Source: WLWS01 sp965243105 (GTDB taxonomy: Bacteria; Pseudomonadota; Gammaproteobacteria; Eutrophobiales; Eutrophobiaceae). Taken from it: a stretch of 64,000 nt of DNA. The stretch covers positions 1,860,001 to 1,924,000 of the forward strand of contig CBDEUC010000003.1 in the NCBI GenBank assembly GCA_965243105.1, in the 5' to 3' direction. Positions 51,948-60,242 of this stretch are shown piece by piece. Every line of letters begins with the position of its first letter. The first letter of the stretch is position 1. The notes beneath the pieces are model-generated. The model did not search any database, was not told the DNA's origin, and was given only the letters and a program-made list of their open reading frames with translations. Made by a program: the position numbers and the translations under genes.

Positions 51948-52682
51948 TCATCTTTTTTTGAGGGCACGCTCAACGATGTTGAAAGTGTGGTCCAGTATTC
52001 GCCGGTTTCCTACTTCGCCATGTCCGGGCACCACCACGTCGATATCCCCGTAGCGGTTCTTTATCCTGTTGATAGTGTTTCCCCATTCATCGAGGTTTGC
52101 ATCAGACAGGTTTCCCGGGCTTTGCCAGCCTAATGCCCTTAACAGGCAACCGCCAAAAAGCAGCTTTTGTTGTGGCAACCAGGCCACGATGTTGTCTTCA
52201 CTGTGCCCCGGGCCGGGATAATAAAGTTCGATCTTGTCCTGCAGCAGGGTGAAGACCGCGGAGTCAAAGGTGCTTGTTGCCAGCGGCTTTCCTTTTTCCT
52301 GCAATACCCGGTTGGTGAGACGTGATGCATAGGTAGGAATGCTTTTGAAGTTGAGCAGACCAATACCTGCCGTGCGGTCATCGTGCCAGTGAGTGGAGAC
52401 AGAGGCTTTCAGTTCATAACCGTGCTGCTCCAGCCAGCTCAGCAGACTGGCGGTATCTTCTTCGGACCAGGGTGTGTCAACCAGGTAGGCTGCATCTCCG
52501 TCAATGACGATGAGACCATTGGAGTCGAGCACGCCATAACCTTTTATTTCCCTGTACGAGGTATGCAGGAAAACATCATCAGCCAGTGACTCGATTTTAA
52601 AAGCGGGTACCTGTCCTGATGCTGCGACATGGCTGCATGCCAGGACTGGTAAAAGCAAAACCAGGCTGGCCAGTTTTTTCAC
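51948..52682 (-). CDS. Subclass B1 metallo-beta-lactamase (IMP-like)
   Basis: A 244-residue exported zinc hydrolase. All six B1 zinc ligands are present: H98, H100 and D102 in STHWHDDRTAG, H160 in YPGPGHSEDN, C179 in LLFGGCLL and H221 in VVPGHGEVGN. Long stretches read like IMP enzymes (IPTYASRLTN, YPGPGHSEDNIVAWLP, GDIDVVVPGHGEVG region), including LVDTPW before the active site. The second glycine of the usual GG after the ligand Asp is preceded by Ala (RTAG). The N-terminus is a signal peptide; VLAC at 13-16 may be a lipobox, as in NDM. It overlaps the NTF2-like gene by four bases. Confidence 0.9.
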   Translation of the reverse strand: MKKLASLVLLLPVLACSHVAASGQVPAFKIESLADDVFLHTSYREIKGYGVLDSNGLIVIDGDAAYLVDTPWSEEDTASLLSWLEQHGYELKASVSTHWHDDRTAGIGLLNFKSIPTYASRLTNRVLQEKGKPLATSTFDSAVFTLLQDKIELYYPGPGHSEDNIVAWLPQQKLLFGGCLLRALGWQSPGNLSDANLDEWGNTINRIKNRYGDIDVVVPGHGEVGNRRILDHTFNIVERALKKR

Positions 52683-53167
52683 TTTATGCCTGCTTCAAAG
52701 GTCTTGATACGCTCGGTAATCTCGGCCGCCAGGTCGTTGGGCAAGGGAAAGGTCAGGTGATACTGTGCAATTTTCCACTCGCCACCGGGCGTGAGAACAA
52801 GCACACCTGTTCCACGGGAAGTGCCATAATTCTTGCTATCGAGCACTTCATGAAACCAGGCGACATCGCCCTGGTCTGAAAACCTGATATCGCGCCCTTT
52901 CGATACATATACCCAGCCCTTACCCTGGTCGAAAAAAGGCAGGGCGTATGACTTGAACTCATCAATGGTCCAGTATTCATTCACATCGGTACCGATAAAA
53001 ACCGCGTCATCTGTAAAGAGCTTGAAATAGTTTTCTGCATCAGCCTCGGCAGCATATTGATGCAGAGAATCAAGGGCCTGTTCTACCTTGCCAGTGTCGT
53101 CTGCCACGGAGCTGTTACTCGTCATAATGATAAGAACCAGGAGAAGTGATTTGAATTGATATGTCAT
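52679..53167 (-). CDS. Secreted NTF2-like/SnoaL-like protein
   Basis: A 162-residue protein with a signal peptide (about 1-22, ending SSVADD) and a nuclear-transport-factor-2-like alpha+beta cone domain. Helices HQYAAEADAENYFKLF and strands VFIGTDVNEYWT, VAWFHEVLDS, GGEWKIAQYHLTFPLPN follow the SnoaL_3 pattern. It is the first gene of the minus-strand run and overlaps the beta-lactamase start (ATGA). Catalytic role unknown; secretion beside the lactamase suggests a periplasmic pair. Confidence 0.82.
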   Translation of the reverse strand: MTYQFKSLLLVLIIMTSNSSVADDTGKVEQALDSLHQYAAEADAENYFKLFTDDAVFIGTDVNEYWTIDEFKSYALPFFDQGKGWVYVSKGRDIRFSDQGDVAWFHEVLDSKNYGTSRGTGVLVLTPGGEWKIAQYHLTFPLPNDLAAEITERIKTFEAGIK

Positions 53168-53294
53168 GGACTAGTATCCCGATTACGATCGTAGCATGTC
53201 TCACGAGGGAGGTTAAAAAAATAGCAATTGATTATGACAGAATTGAACAGTCCTTGTGTGCCTGGCATGGAAAATGGACACACCGGTAATTTGT

Positions 53295-53336
53295 TTGATT
53301 GAGATCAATGATAATAGAGGTCATGCGCGCTATACC
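53295..53336 (+). promoter_or_regulatory. FNR/ANR-type class II promoter
   Basis: TTGAT-TGAG-ATCAA at 53295-53308 is a perfect match to the FNR/ANR consensus TTGAT-N4-ATCAA. A TATACC -10 hexamer lies at 53331-53336, placing the predicted start of transcription near 53343, about 41.5 bases from the centre of the box. That is the spacing of class II FNR-activated promoters. The gene begins at 53367 with AGGAG in front. Prediction from sequence only. Confidence 0.65.
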
Positions 53337-53366
53337 TGTAAGTAGCATATTTACAGGAGCAGATTA

Positions 53367-53798
53367 ATGAAAGCACGGGCCATTATCACAATAGCAATCC
53401 TGGCTTTTTCTATTGCAAACAATGCAGAAGAAAACTGTATCCAGGGTACAGTTGACCTTGAACCGGGCCTGCTGGAACTACAGGTTGGAAACGATAGAAG
53501 CGCCCTGTTTGTGTATGTCAGGGAAGTCGGGCGTGAGTCGGGAATACCTACTGCGGTCATCACTATCGATAACCCGACCTATCCCCAGGATTTTATGCTA
53601 TGCGGAGACGACCAGATGATGAGAGGAGTAAAAGCCAGGACCCTGGATGAAAGCTACAAGGTATTTGCACGACACTCGCCCACGGGTGTTCCCATGAAAA
53701 AAGAGGGCTTCATCGGTGACAGCCTTGGGCCCGGTGGAAAGGGTGTGCGAAGAGGGGAGAAAGTCAGCCTTACCATAGATCGGGATTACAGTAACTAG
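53367..53798 (+). CDS. Periplasmic protein with a CcmI (CycH) C-terminal-like Ig domain
   Basis: A 143-residue protein with a signal peptide (about 1-20, AIITIAILAFSIANNAEE). The mature part GTVDLEPGLL, ALFVYVREVG, PTAVITIDNPTYPQDFMLCGDDQM, YKVFARHSPTG and GKGVRRGEKVSLTID follows the beta-sandwich pattern found at the C-terminus of cytochrome-c biogenesis protein CcmI, but without the membrane segment and TPR part. One Cys is at LCGDD. Presence of the FNR/ANR box upstream fits a respiratory or anaerobic role. Function is inferred only. Confidence 0.65.
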   Translation: MKARAIITIAILAFSIANNAEENCIQGTVDLEPGLLELQVGNDRSALFVYVREVGRESGIPTAVITIDNPTYPQDFMLCGDDQMMRGVKARTLDESYKVFARHSPTGVPMKKEGFIGDSLGPGGKGVRRGEKVSLTIDRDYSN

Positions 53799-53857
53799 CA
53801 CGGGCCATAGCCATGACAACCAGGGCTTTGTCAGGAGGGCGGCATGCGACTGTTAAC

Positions 53858-54388
53858 TTATGCAAGGTTGGCTGGCGGTGCTGGTTTACCTGTGTTGGAA
53901 CCATAGTATGCAAGCACGCGCTTTGAGCGTTTGAAATAAGATGCCCAGGCAAAATAATAAATGATGCTGACAACTATGGGGGCGGGTCCGTCGGTGATAT
54001 AGCCCTGCTCATGGGCATAAAATAACAGTGCCGCGGTCATGCAATGAAGCATTAATTCTACCTGCATCAGCGACTTGATCCTGTTCGGTGTTGTTTCCAG
54101 TTCGACTTTAACTGTTCTCCAAACAAGGAAAGACATCACGGTGCCGGGTGTGACCTCGATGAGTAGCGCCAGCAGATCGATGACCCCCTGCTGTTCCTCG
54201 TTCCATAACAGCAACATAAGTGGTGGGGAAATGAGAATGCAAAGCAGCCCCGCGAGCCAATAAAGTGAATTGATGATTCTAAAGAATCTCAGCCAGCCCC
54301 CGTAGGCATTGATTTTTTCATCTACAGTTTCGCCAGGGCTTTGCAGTTCCTTTTCTCCATTGTTGTTCACTCCATGTTCACATTGCAA
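53858..54388 (-). CDS. DUF2569-like integral membrane protein
   Basis: A 176-residue protein with four hydrophobic segments (about 33-60, 68-95, 110-127, 137-155). AYGGWLRFFRIINSLYWLAG before the first helix and WASYFKRSKRVLAYYG after the last resemble DUF2569 (YdgK) proteins. The ATG at 54388 is plausible but later in-frame starts cannot be excluded. It is convergent with the CcmI-like gene. No function is known for the family. Confidence 0.65.
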   Translation of the reverse strand: MQCEHGVNNNGEKELQSPGETVDEKINAYGGWLRFFRIINSLYWLAGLLCILISPPLMLLLWNEEQQGVIDLLALLIEVTPGTVMSFLVWRTVKVELETTPNRIKSLMQVELMLHCMTAALLFYAHEQGYITDGPAPIVVSIIYYFAWASYFKRSKRVLAYYGSNTGKPAPPANLA

Positions 54389-54477
54389 TTGTCAAAATAC
54401 GCCCAATATAAGGATCTGACAAGAAGCCGTCACCTGGTCGCAGCATTCGGGTAATTGGTCTAATACTTGAAAGAAAA

Positions 54478-54508
54478 TTGCCAAAATTATTAGTTATTTA
54501 CGTATAAT
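54478..54508 (+). promoter_or_regulatory. Possible sigma-70 promoter of the RND operon
   Basis: A perfect TATAAT lies at 54503-54508, 41 bases before the adaptor start. The best -35 is TTGCCA at 54478-54483 with a 19-base spacer, which is longer than optimal. The region 54389-54549 contains no other obvious signal. Confidence 0.4.
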
Positions 54509-54549
54509 ACGCGCCAATTAGGGACATGAAATCAGAAACATCGTAAGCC

Positions 54550-55560
54550 ATGCTGTATTTAGGACGTATCCTGCTGTTTGCCTGCATTCCTCTCCTCAGT
54601 ACCTCGCTAGCCGCCGAAGAACCTCCGAGAGTTGAGTCCGCGCGCCTGTCGGAAATTGCCGTTTTCCCCCAGCGAAATGCACCGGCCACCGTGGTCAGCC
54701 TGAATGCCACGGGTGTGGCCTCGGAAATCCCGGCTGTCATTACCGAGCTGGATGTGCGTGTGGGCGACATTGTTGATCAGGACCAGGTGCTGGTGCGCCT
54801 GAAGTGTATCGATTTTGAACTGGTCGAGCAGGAGGCACGAGCCCGACTGAAGTCACTGGCTGCGCGCATTGAGCTGGCCAAGCGTCGTCTTGAGCGCACC
54901 CGCAAGCTCACCATGAAACAAAGCGTATCGGAAGAGCTGCTGGATGAGCGCGAATCTGACCTGGCGGTGCTGCAGGCAGACAGGGTTGGGGCACAGGCGT
55001 CACTTCGCCAGGCGACCCAGCGTGTATCGAACTGCGTCATCAGGAGCCCATTCAGGGCACTGGTGACTGAGAGAACATCTTCCGTGGGTAACTACGCCGA
55101 TGTCGGTAAGACCCTCGTGCGTATCCTTGATATTGACCAGCTGGAAGTGTCGGCGCAGGTTAACGCCGGCGATGTTAAGCAGCTTGAAGAAGTCGATAAG
55201 CTCATGTTTGAACACGAGGGCCAAAGTTACCCGGTAAAACTGCGAGCCATTTTGCCAAGTATCAACTCTGAAACACGTAACCGTGAGGTACGCCTGCTTT
55301 TTCAGAACGGACCGGCCTTGCCGGGTGCCGCTGGCAAGCTGTACTGGAGCGAGTCGCGCCCCCATGTTCCTGGATACCTGCTGGTAAAACGAAATGGTGT
55401 GCTTGGCTTGTTTACTCTCAAGGCTAACAAGGCCAGCTTTGTGGCGATACCGGGCGCACAGTCCGGTCGTGCAAGCCCCGTTGATCTTCCCCTGGACTCA
55501 AGGGTCATCACCGTTGGACATTTTGCCCTGGATGATAACGACACCGTTCTGAACAAGTAG
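54550..55560 (+). CDS. RND efflux system periplasmic adaptor (HlyD/MFP family)
   Basis: A 336-residue adaptor with a signal peptide (about 1-22, ending SLAAEE). Lipoyl-like half-motifs GVASEIPAVITELDVRVGDIVDQDQVL and VIRSPFRALVTERTSSVGNYADVGK flank a coiled coil (about 95-165), and a beta-barrel domain (ILPSINSETRNREVRLLF) follows. This is the layout of membrane-fusion proteins. It lies two bases upstream of the pump gene. No outer-membrane TolC-type gene is adjacent. Confidence 0.9.
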   Translation: MLYLGRILLFACIPLLSTSLAAEEPPRVESARLSEIAVFPQRNAPATVVSLNATGVASEIPAVITELDVRVGDIVDQDQVLVRLKCIDFELVEQEARARLKSLAARIELAKRRLERTRKLTMKQSVSEELLDERESDLAVLQADRVGAQASLRQATQRVSNCVIRSPFRALVTERTSSVGNYADVGKTLVRILDIDQLEVSAQVNAGDVKQLEEVDKLMFEHEGQSYPVKLRAILPSINSETRNREVRLLFQNGPALPGAAGKLYWSESRPHVPGYLLVKRNGVLGLFTLKANKASFVAIPGAQSGRASPVDLPLDSRVITVGHFALDDNDTVLNK

Positions 55561-55562
55561 CG

Positions 55563-58500
55563 ATGGCCTGGTTAGCGCGTTTCTTCTCCAACCATGTCCT
55601 CGCAAACCTCACCTTTGCGCTGACAATAATCCTGGGTGGCCTGTCCTATGCGCAAATGCCAAGGGCCAAGGACCCGGAGATCAACTTTAACTGGATCAAC
55701 GTCATCACGGTTTTCCCGGGAGCATCTGCCATAGATATTGAAAGGCGTATTACGGATCCCCTTGAAGACTCGCTGCGCCGAACCGTTAAGGACATGAAGT
55801 TTGTCCTCAGTACCAGCCGTGACAACATTTCCAATATCCTGGTTCGCTTTAACCAGATAGATGACCGCGAATTTGACAAGCGCGTCATCGATCTCAGGCG
55901 CGAAGTGCAAAACACATATACCGACCAGCTGCCAACTGATGCAGATGACCCGGTAATTTATGAAATAGGAACTTCAAACGCGTTTCCCAGCGCGATGATT
56001 ATCATTACCAGTGCCGGTGATGATGAAAACCTTCGACGCCAGGCGCGCAATGTAAAAAAGGATATTGAAAGGATAAAAGGCGTCGACCGTGTCGATGACC
56101 TGGGCCTGGCGGATCCGGAACTTCACGTGTCATTTTTCCCGGACCGCCTGGAAGGCCTGGGTATAACCCCCGGTGATATCTCCGACACCATTCGCGCCTA
56201 TTTCAACGATCTCTCCGCCGGCGATCTTGAAACCCGCGATGGCAAGTGGATCGTGCGAATTGCCGGTACCAGCCCTGACCCGGCATCGCTTCGGGATATT
56301 CCAATCACAACCGCTCGCGGGGTCGTTACCCTGGGTAGCGTGGCGGAGTTGTCCCGCGAGAAAGAAGAAATCGGCACGCTGGTCAAGTTCAAGGGCAAGC
56401 CGGCTATCAATCTCACCGTAACCAAGCAGGCGGATGCCAACGTGCTGGAGTTGCTGGATCGTATTAACGCCTACATAGATGAACGTAACCGATTCAAGGA
56501 TGCGACAGGTGCCGAGCTATTCCTTGTGGACGACCAGACCGTAAGTACCAGGAAAGCCCTGAGGCTGATGCAAACGAACGCCACGATTGGGCTGGTGCTG
56601 GTGTTGATCGTGACCTGGATATTTCTTGGTTCACGCATCGCCATTCTTACCAGCATCGGCATACCATTCACCTTGTCCGGCACTTTTCTTATTTTGAGTA
56701 CCATGGGTGAAACGCTCAACAACACGGTGCTGCTTGGCGTGGTGATCGCGCTCGGTATGCTGGTGGACGATGCAGTGGTAGTAGTGGAGTCCATCTATCA
56801 ACGCCTGCAACATGGACTTGATGGCATGTCTGCCGTGCTCAAGTCATTAAGGGAAGTGTTTGCACCGGTCACCACTTCCGTGATGACAACCATCGCTGCT
56901 TTCCTGCCACTGATGCTTCTACCGGGTATCCTGGGAGATTTCATGCGCGTGGTGCCGCTCGTTGTTACCCTTGCACTTGCTGTAAGCCTGGTGGAGGCCT
57001 ACTGGATGTTGCCATCACACATCCTTGCAGCAAAGGTGAAGTTCACTAATCCCAGTCGAACTCAACTCAAGCGCGAGGCCATGACGCACTGGATTCGGTT
57101 GCGCTACGTGCAGCTACTTTTAAAGTCTTTGCGTCATCCGATCATTTCTATTGTGACAGTTGCGTTAGTATTGAGCCTGGCTATAGGCACCATGGTCAGT
57201 GGTCATATTCGCTTCAACTTTTTTGAATCCGATGCTGAGCGTCTTTTTTACGTGAATATCGAGATGCCCCAGGGTTCAAGTATCGAGGCCACCAGTGAAG
57301 TACTGGCAAAGGTAGAGAAACGAGCCCTTGAAGTAATACGGGAAGATGAACTTCGCGCATCCATGGCCTTTGCCGGCCAGCAGTTCACCGAGACAGAACC
57401 ACTCTTCGGTGACGCCATTGGCCAGGTGATGTTCAGCTTCAAACCGCAGAAGCGTGGCGGGCGACACGTGCTGGAAATTTCTGATGCCGTTGAGGAGGCA
57501 GTCAAGGATATACCCGGGCCAATTAACCTTTACATGCTGGAGATCAGCGGTGGGCCACCGAAACGCAAGGCAATCAGTGTCAAGGTCAGGGGAGACGAGT
57601 ACGGGGAAATCCTGGAAGCGTCAAATAAGCTTCGGGCGTTTGTTGAGTCGCAAGATGTTTTTGAAAACGTCACCCTGGATTATCGCCCGGGGAACCCAGA
57701 ACTTGTTGTACAGCTCGATGGTGAGGCCATTCAGCGAAGCGGCCTCAATCCGAACCTGGTAAGTCGTGCCCTCGCAGCGTACGTGGATGGTGAGCTGGTC
57801 ACTAATTTCCAGGACCAGGGTGAAGAAGTGATGGTGCGCGTGCTTTCCAAGAAGACCGAGGATACCAATATTGAAAACCTGCTTCGACAGACGCTTTCTT
57901 TGCCTGATGGCCGTTCCATCGCACTGAGTGAATTATTGATAGCAACACCGGGACGTGGACAGCAGAATATTCGGCACTATAACTTCAAGCGTGCTATTAC
58001 CCTGGAAAGTGATATTGATGAGGATCGTATAGATACGATTGCAGCCAACAAGATGATCCAGGATAAGTGGGCGGTGATGCAGAATGATTATCCCAGCATC
58101 GACCTGGATTTTTCAGGCGAGCTGGACGATATACAGGAAAGCCTCGATGCCATTGGTCTGCTATTCCTGCTGGGTTTGGGTTTGATTTTTATAATTCTCG
58201 GTACGCAGTTTGGCAGTTACTTTCAGCCGCTGATGATTATCTTTGGTACCGTCCCTCTGGCCTTTACCGGTGTGGTTCTCGGCCTGCTGGTCACTGGTAA
58301 CCCACTCAGTCTGTACACGCTTTACGGTGTTGTTGCACTGGCAGGCATCTCGGTAAACGCTGCCATTGTCATGATCTCCGCTGCTAACCAGCGCCTGGAA
58401 TTGGGCATGAGCCTGTTACATGCAACGGTATACGCGGCACGTCGTCGAGTGATACCAATCCTGATTACATCGCTGACAACCATCGCCGGCCTGTTTTCAC

Positions 58501-58664
58501 TGGCGGCAGGTATTGCCGGAAAGTCACTCATCTGGGGACCGGTGGCCACGGCCATTGTCTGGGGCCTGGCATTTTCAACGGTGCTGACATTATTTGTAAT
58601 TCCGTTAATGTATAGGACTTTCATGGCCTGGAGTCATCGTGTTAAACCACAACATGCACACTAG
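55563..58664 (+). CDS. RND-family efflux pump inner-membrane subunit (HAE/AcrB-like)
   Basis: A 1033-residue pump with twelve membrane helices and two large periplasmic loops. The proton-relay aspartates are in helix 4, GMLVDDAVVVVESIY, and the RND motif GxxxDD is intact. The N-terminal FSNHVLANLTFALTIILGG and the DPEINFNWINV segment resemble the MdtBC/YerP-like branch rather than metal-specific CusA (no Met triad visible). It likely exports small hydrophobic or amphiphilic compounds by proton antiport together with the adaptor. Confidence 0.93.
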   Translation: MAWLARFFSNHVLANLTFALTIILGGLSYAQMPRAKDPEINFNWINVITVFPGASAIDIERRITDPLEDSLRRTVKDMKFVLSTSRDNISNILVRFNQIDDREFDKRVIDLRREVQNTYTDQLPTDADDPVIYEIGTSNAFPSAMIIITSAGDDENLRRQARNVKKDIERIKGVDRVDDLGLADPELHVSFFPDRLEGLGITPGDISDTIRAYFNDLSAGDLETRDGKWIVRIAGTSPDPASLRDIPITTARGVVTLGSVAELSREKEEIGTLVKFKGKPAINLTVTKQADANVLELLDRINAYIDERNRFKDATGAELFLVDDQTVSTRKALRLMQTNATIGLVLVLIVTWIFLGSRIAILTSIGIPFTLSGTFLILSTMGETLNNTVLLGVVIALGMLVDDAVVVVESIYQRLQHGLDGMSAVLKSLREVFAPVTTSVMTTIAAFLPLMLLPGILGDFMRVVPLVVTLALAVSLVEAYWMLPSHILAAKVKFTNPSRTQLKREAMTHWIRLRYVQLLLKSLRHPIISIVTVALVLSLAIGTMVSGHIRFNFFESDAERLFYVNIEMPQGSSIEATSEVLAKVEKRALEVIREDELRASMAFAGQQFTETEPLFGDAIGQVMFSFKPQKRGGRHVLEISDAVEEAVKDIPGPINLYMLEISGGPPKRKAISVKVRGDEYGEILEASNKLRAFVESQDVFENVTLDYRPGNPELVVQLDGEAIQRSGLNPNLVSRALAAYVDGELVTNFQDQGEEVMVRVLSKKTEDTNIENLLRQTLSLPDGRSIALSELLIATPGRGQQNIRHYNFKRAITLESDIDEDRIDTIAANKMIQDKWAVMQNDYPSIDLDFSGELDDIQESLDAIGLLFLLGLGLIFIILGTQFGSYFQPLMIIFGTVPLAFTGVVLGLLVTGNPLSLYTLYGVVALAGISVNAAIVMISAANQRLELGMSLLHATVYAARRRVIPILITSLTTIAGLFSLAAGIAGKSLIWGPVATAIVWGLAFSTVLTLFVIPLMYRTFMAWSHRVKPQHAH

Positions 58665-58679
58665 TTCAGTTAGCGCATC

Positions 58680-60242
58680 ATGAATGGCGCTGAATCACTA
58701 CTTCGAAGCCTGCTCGACAGCGGTATCGATACCTGTTTCATGAACCCGGGTACCTCCGAGATGCATTTTGTCTCCGCTGCTGACCGGCTCAACGAAATGC
58801 GCTGCGTGCTAGGCCTGTTTGAAGGCATTGTTTCCGGTGCCGCAGACGGTTACGCGCGCATGGCAGGAAAGCCCGCGGCCACCTTATTGCACCTGGGACC
58901 GGGTCTCGCCAACGCGCTGGCAAACTTTCACAACGCGCAGCGTGCCAATACGCCCATCGTCAACGTGGTTGGCGATCATGCAAGCTATCACAAGCAATAC
59001 GATGCACCGCTGGCGTCGGATGTCGCCGCCTATGCCAGGCCCGTGTCTGGCTGGATCGATGAAATTACCGATCCTGCTGATGTGCCACGCATGGCCCGCG
59101 AAGCGGTGCTTGCCAGCCTTGCACCACCGGGGCAGGTGGCGACACTGATTCTTCCGGCAGACACGGCGTGGAGCGAGTCGGTGGAACCAGGCACGCAGGA
59201 CTTATCCATGCCGACAGCCAAAACAGTGGACGACGAGCGCGTCGAGGAAATAGCAAGAAGCATCAGTGACGGCGAGCCCGTGGTGATGCTGTTGCGTGGT
59301 GCATCCCTGATGGCGCCAGGCCTCGAAGCCGCGGGTCGCGTTGCAGGCAAGTTAAATGCCCGGGTATTCTGCGACACCTTTAACGCACGCATTGAGCGTG
59401 GTGCAGGTCGCGCGCGCGTAGAGCGCCTGCCTTACTTTCCCGAGCTTATTGTGGAAACACTGGCAGGTACAAAACACCTGGTGATCGTGGGCTCAAAACC
59501 GCCGGTTGGTTTTTTTGCCTACCCTGACAAGCCCAGCTGGCTGACACCCGAAGGCTGCCAGGTACATACACTTGCAGCACCGGAAGAAGATGGCGTTGAT
59601 GCGCTGAATCGGCTGGTGGATGCCCTCGGGGCGCAGAATGAATCACCGGGCATAATCAGTCACCGCGAAACACCCATGCCTTTGGGTGACCTGACGCTGG
59701 AAACAATTGGCATGAGCGTCGGCGCGCTGCTGCCTGAGAATGCCATCGTTGCCGAAGAAGCGATTACCTCGGGCTTTCCACTGATGCCCATGTCAGAAGC
59801 CTCGCCGGCCCATGACTGGCTAATGGTGCCCGGTGGTGCCATCGGTGGCGGTATGCCCATGGCCGCCGGAGCCGCAGTAGCCTGTCCGGATCGAAGGGTG
59901 CTTAATTTACAGGCGGACGGCAGCGCGATGTACACGCTGCAGGCACTCTGGACCCAGGCCCGCGAAAATCTCGATGTCACGACGGTTATATTTGCCAACC
60001 GCGAATACAAGATCCTCAACATTGAGTTTGACCGTGTCGGTGCGGGTGAACAGGGCGAGATAGCACGGGATATGTTTTCCCTGGATAACCCGGCGCTTGA
60101 CTGGGTCAGCCTGGCAAGGGGAATGGGTGTTGAAGCAAGAAGCGTAAGTACCCTTGAAGAATTTAATGCGACGCTTGCCGCCTACCTGCGCGAGCCCGGT
60201 CCTAACCTGATCGAACTCAACCTTCCGCCGCGTCAACTATAG
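58680..60242 (+). CDS. Thiamine-diphosphate-dependent enzyme, acetolactate-synthase/benzoylformate-decarboxylase-like
   Basis: A 520-residue ThDP enzyme with the three classical domains. The catalytic Glu is in LGLFEGIVSGAADGYARMAG (about residue 51). The ThDP/Mg motif is QADGSAMYTLQALW...ANREY, a variant of GDG-N25-NN. The middle domain (about 190-330) looks degenerate for FAD binding, so a decarboxylase or lyase is more likely than a biosynthetic acetolactate synthase, and no regulatory ilvN follows. It starts 16 bases after the RND pump. It is convergent with the EamA gene; stops share CTATAG. Confidence 0.85.
   Translation: MNGAESLLRSLLDSGIDTCFMNPGTSEMHFVSAADRLNEMRCVLGLFEGIVSGAADGYARMAGKPAATLLHLGPGLANALANFHNAQRANTPIVNVVGDHASYHKQYDAPLASDVAAYARPVSGWIDEITDPADVPRMAREAVLASLAPPGQVATLILPADTAWSESVEPGTQDLSMPTAKTVDDERVEEIARSISDGEPVVMLLRGASLMAPGLEAAGRVAGKLNARVFCDTFNARIERGAGRARVERLPYFPELIVETLAGTKHLVIVGSKPPVGFFAYPDKPSWLTPEGCQVHTLAAPEEDGVDALNRLVDALGAQNESPGIISHRETPMPLGDLTLETIGMSVGALLPENAIVAEEAITSGFPLMPMSEASPAHDWLMVPGGAIGGGMPMAAGAAVACPDRRVLNLQADGSAMYTLQALWTQARENLDVTTVIFANREYKILNIEFDRVGAGEQGEIARDMFSLDNPALDWVSLARGMGVEARSVSTLEEFNATLAAYLREPGPNLIELNLPPRQL

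Noticed and set aside
53335..53357. Hairpin CCTGTAA/TTACAGG overlapping the ribosome site of the CcmI-like gene as a translational switch
   Set aside because: The predicted transcription start near 53343 falls inside the hairpin, so the left arm would not be transcribed.
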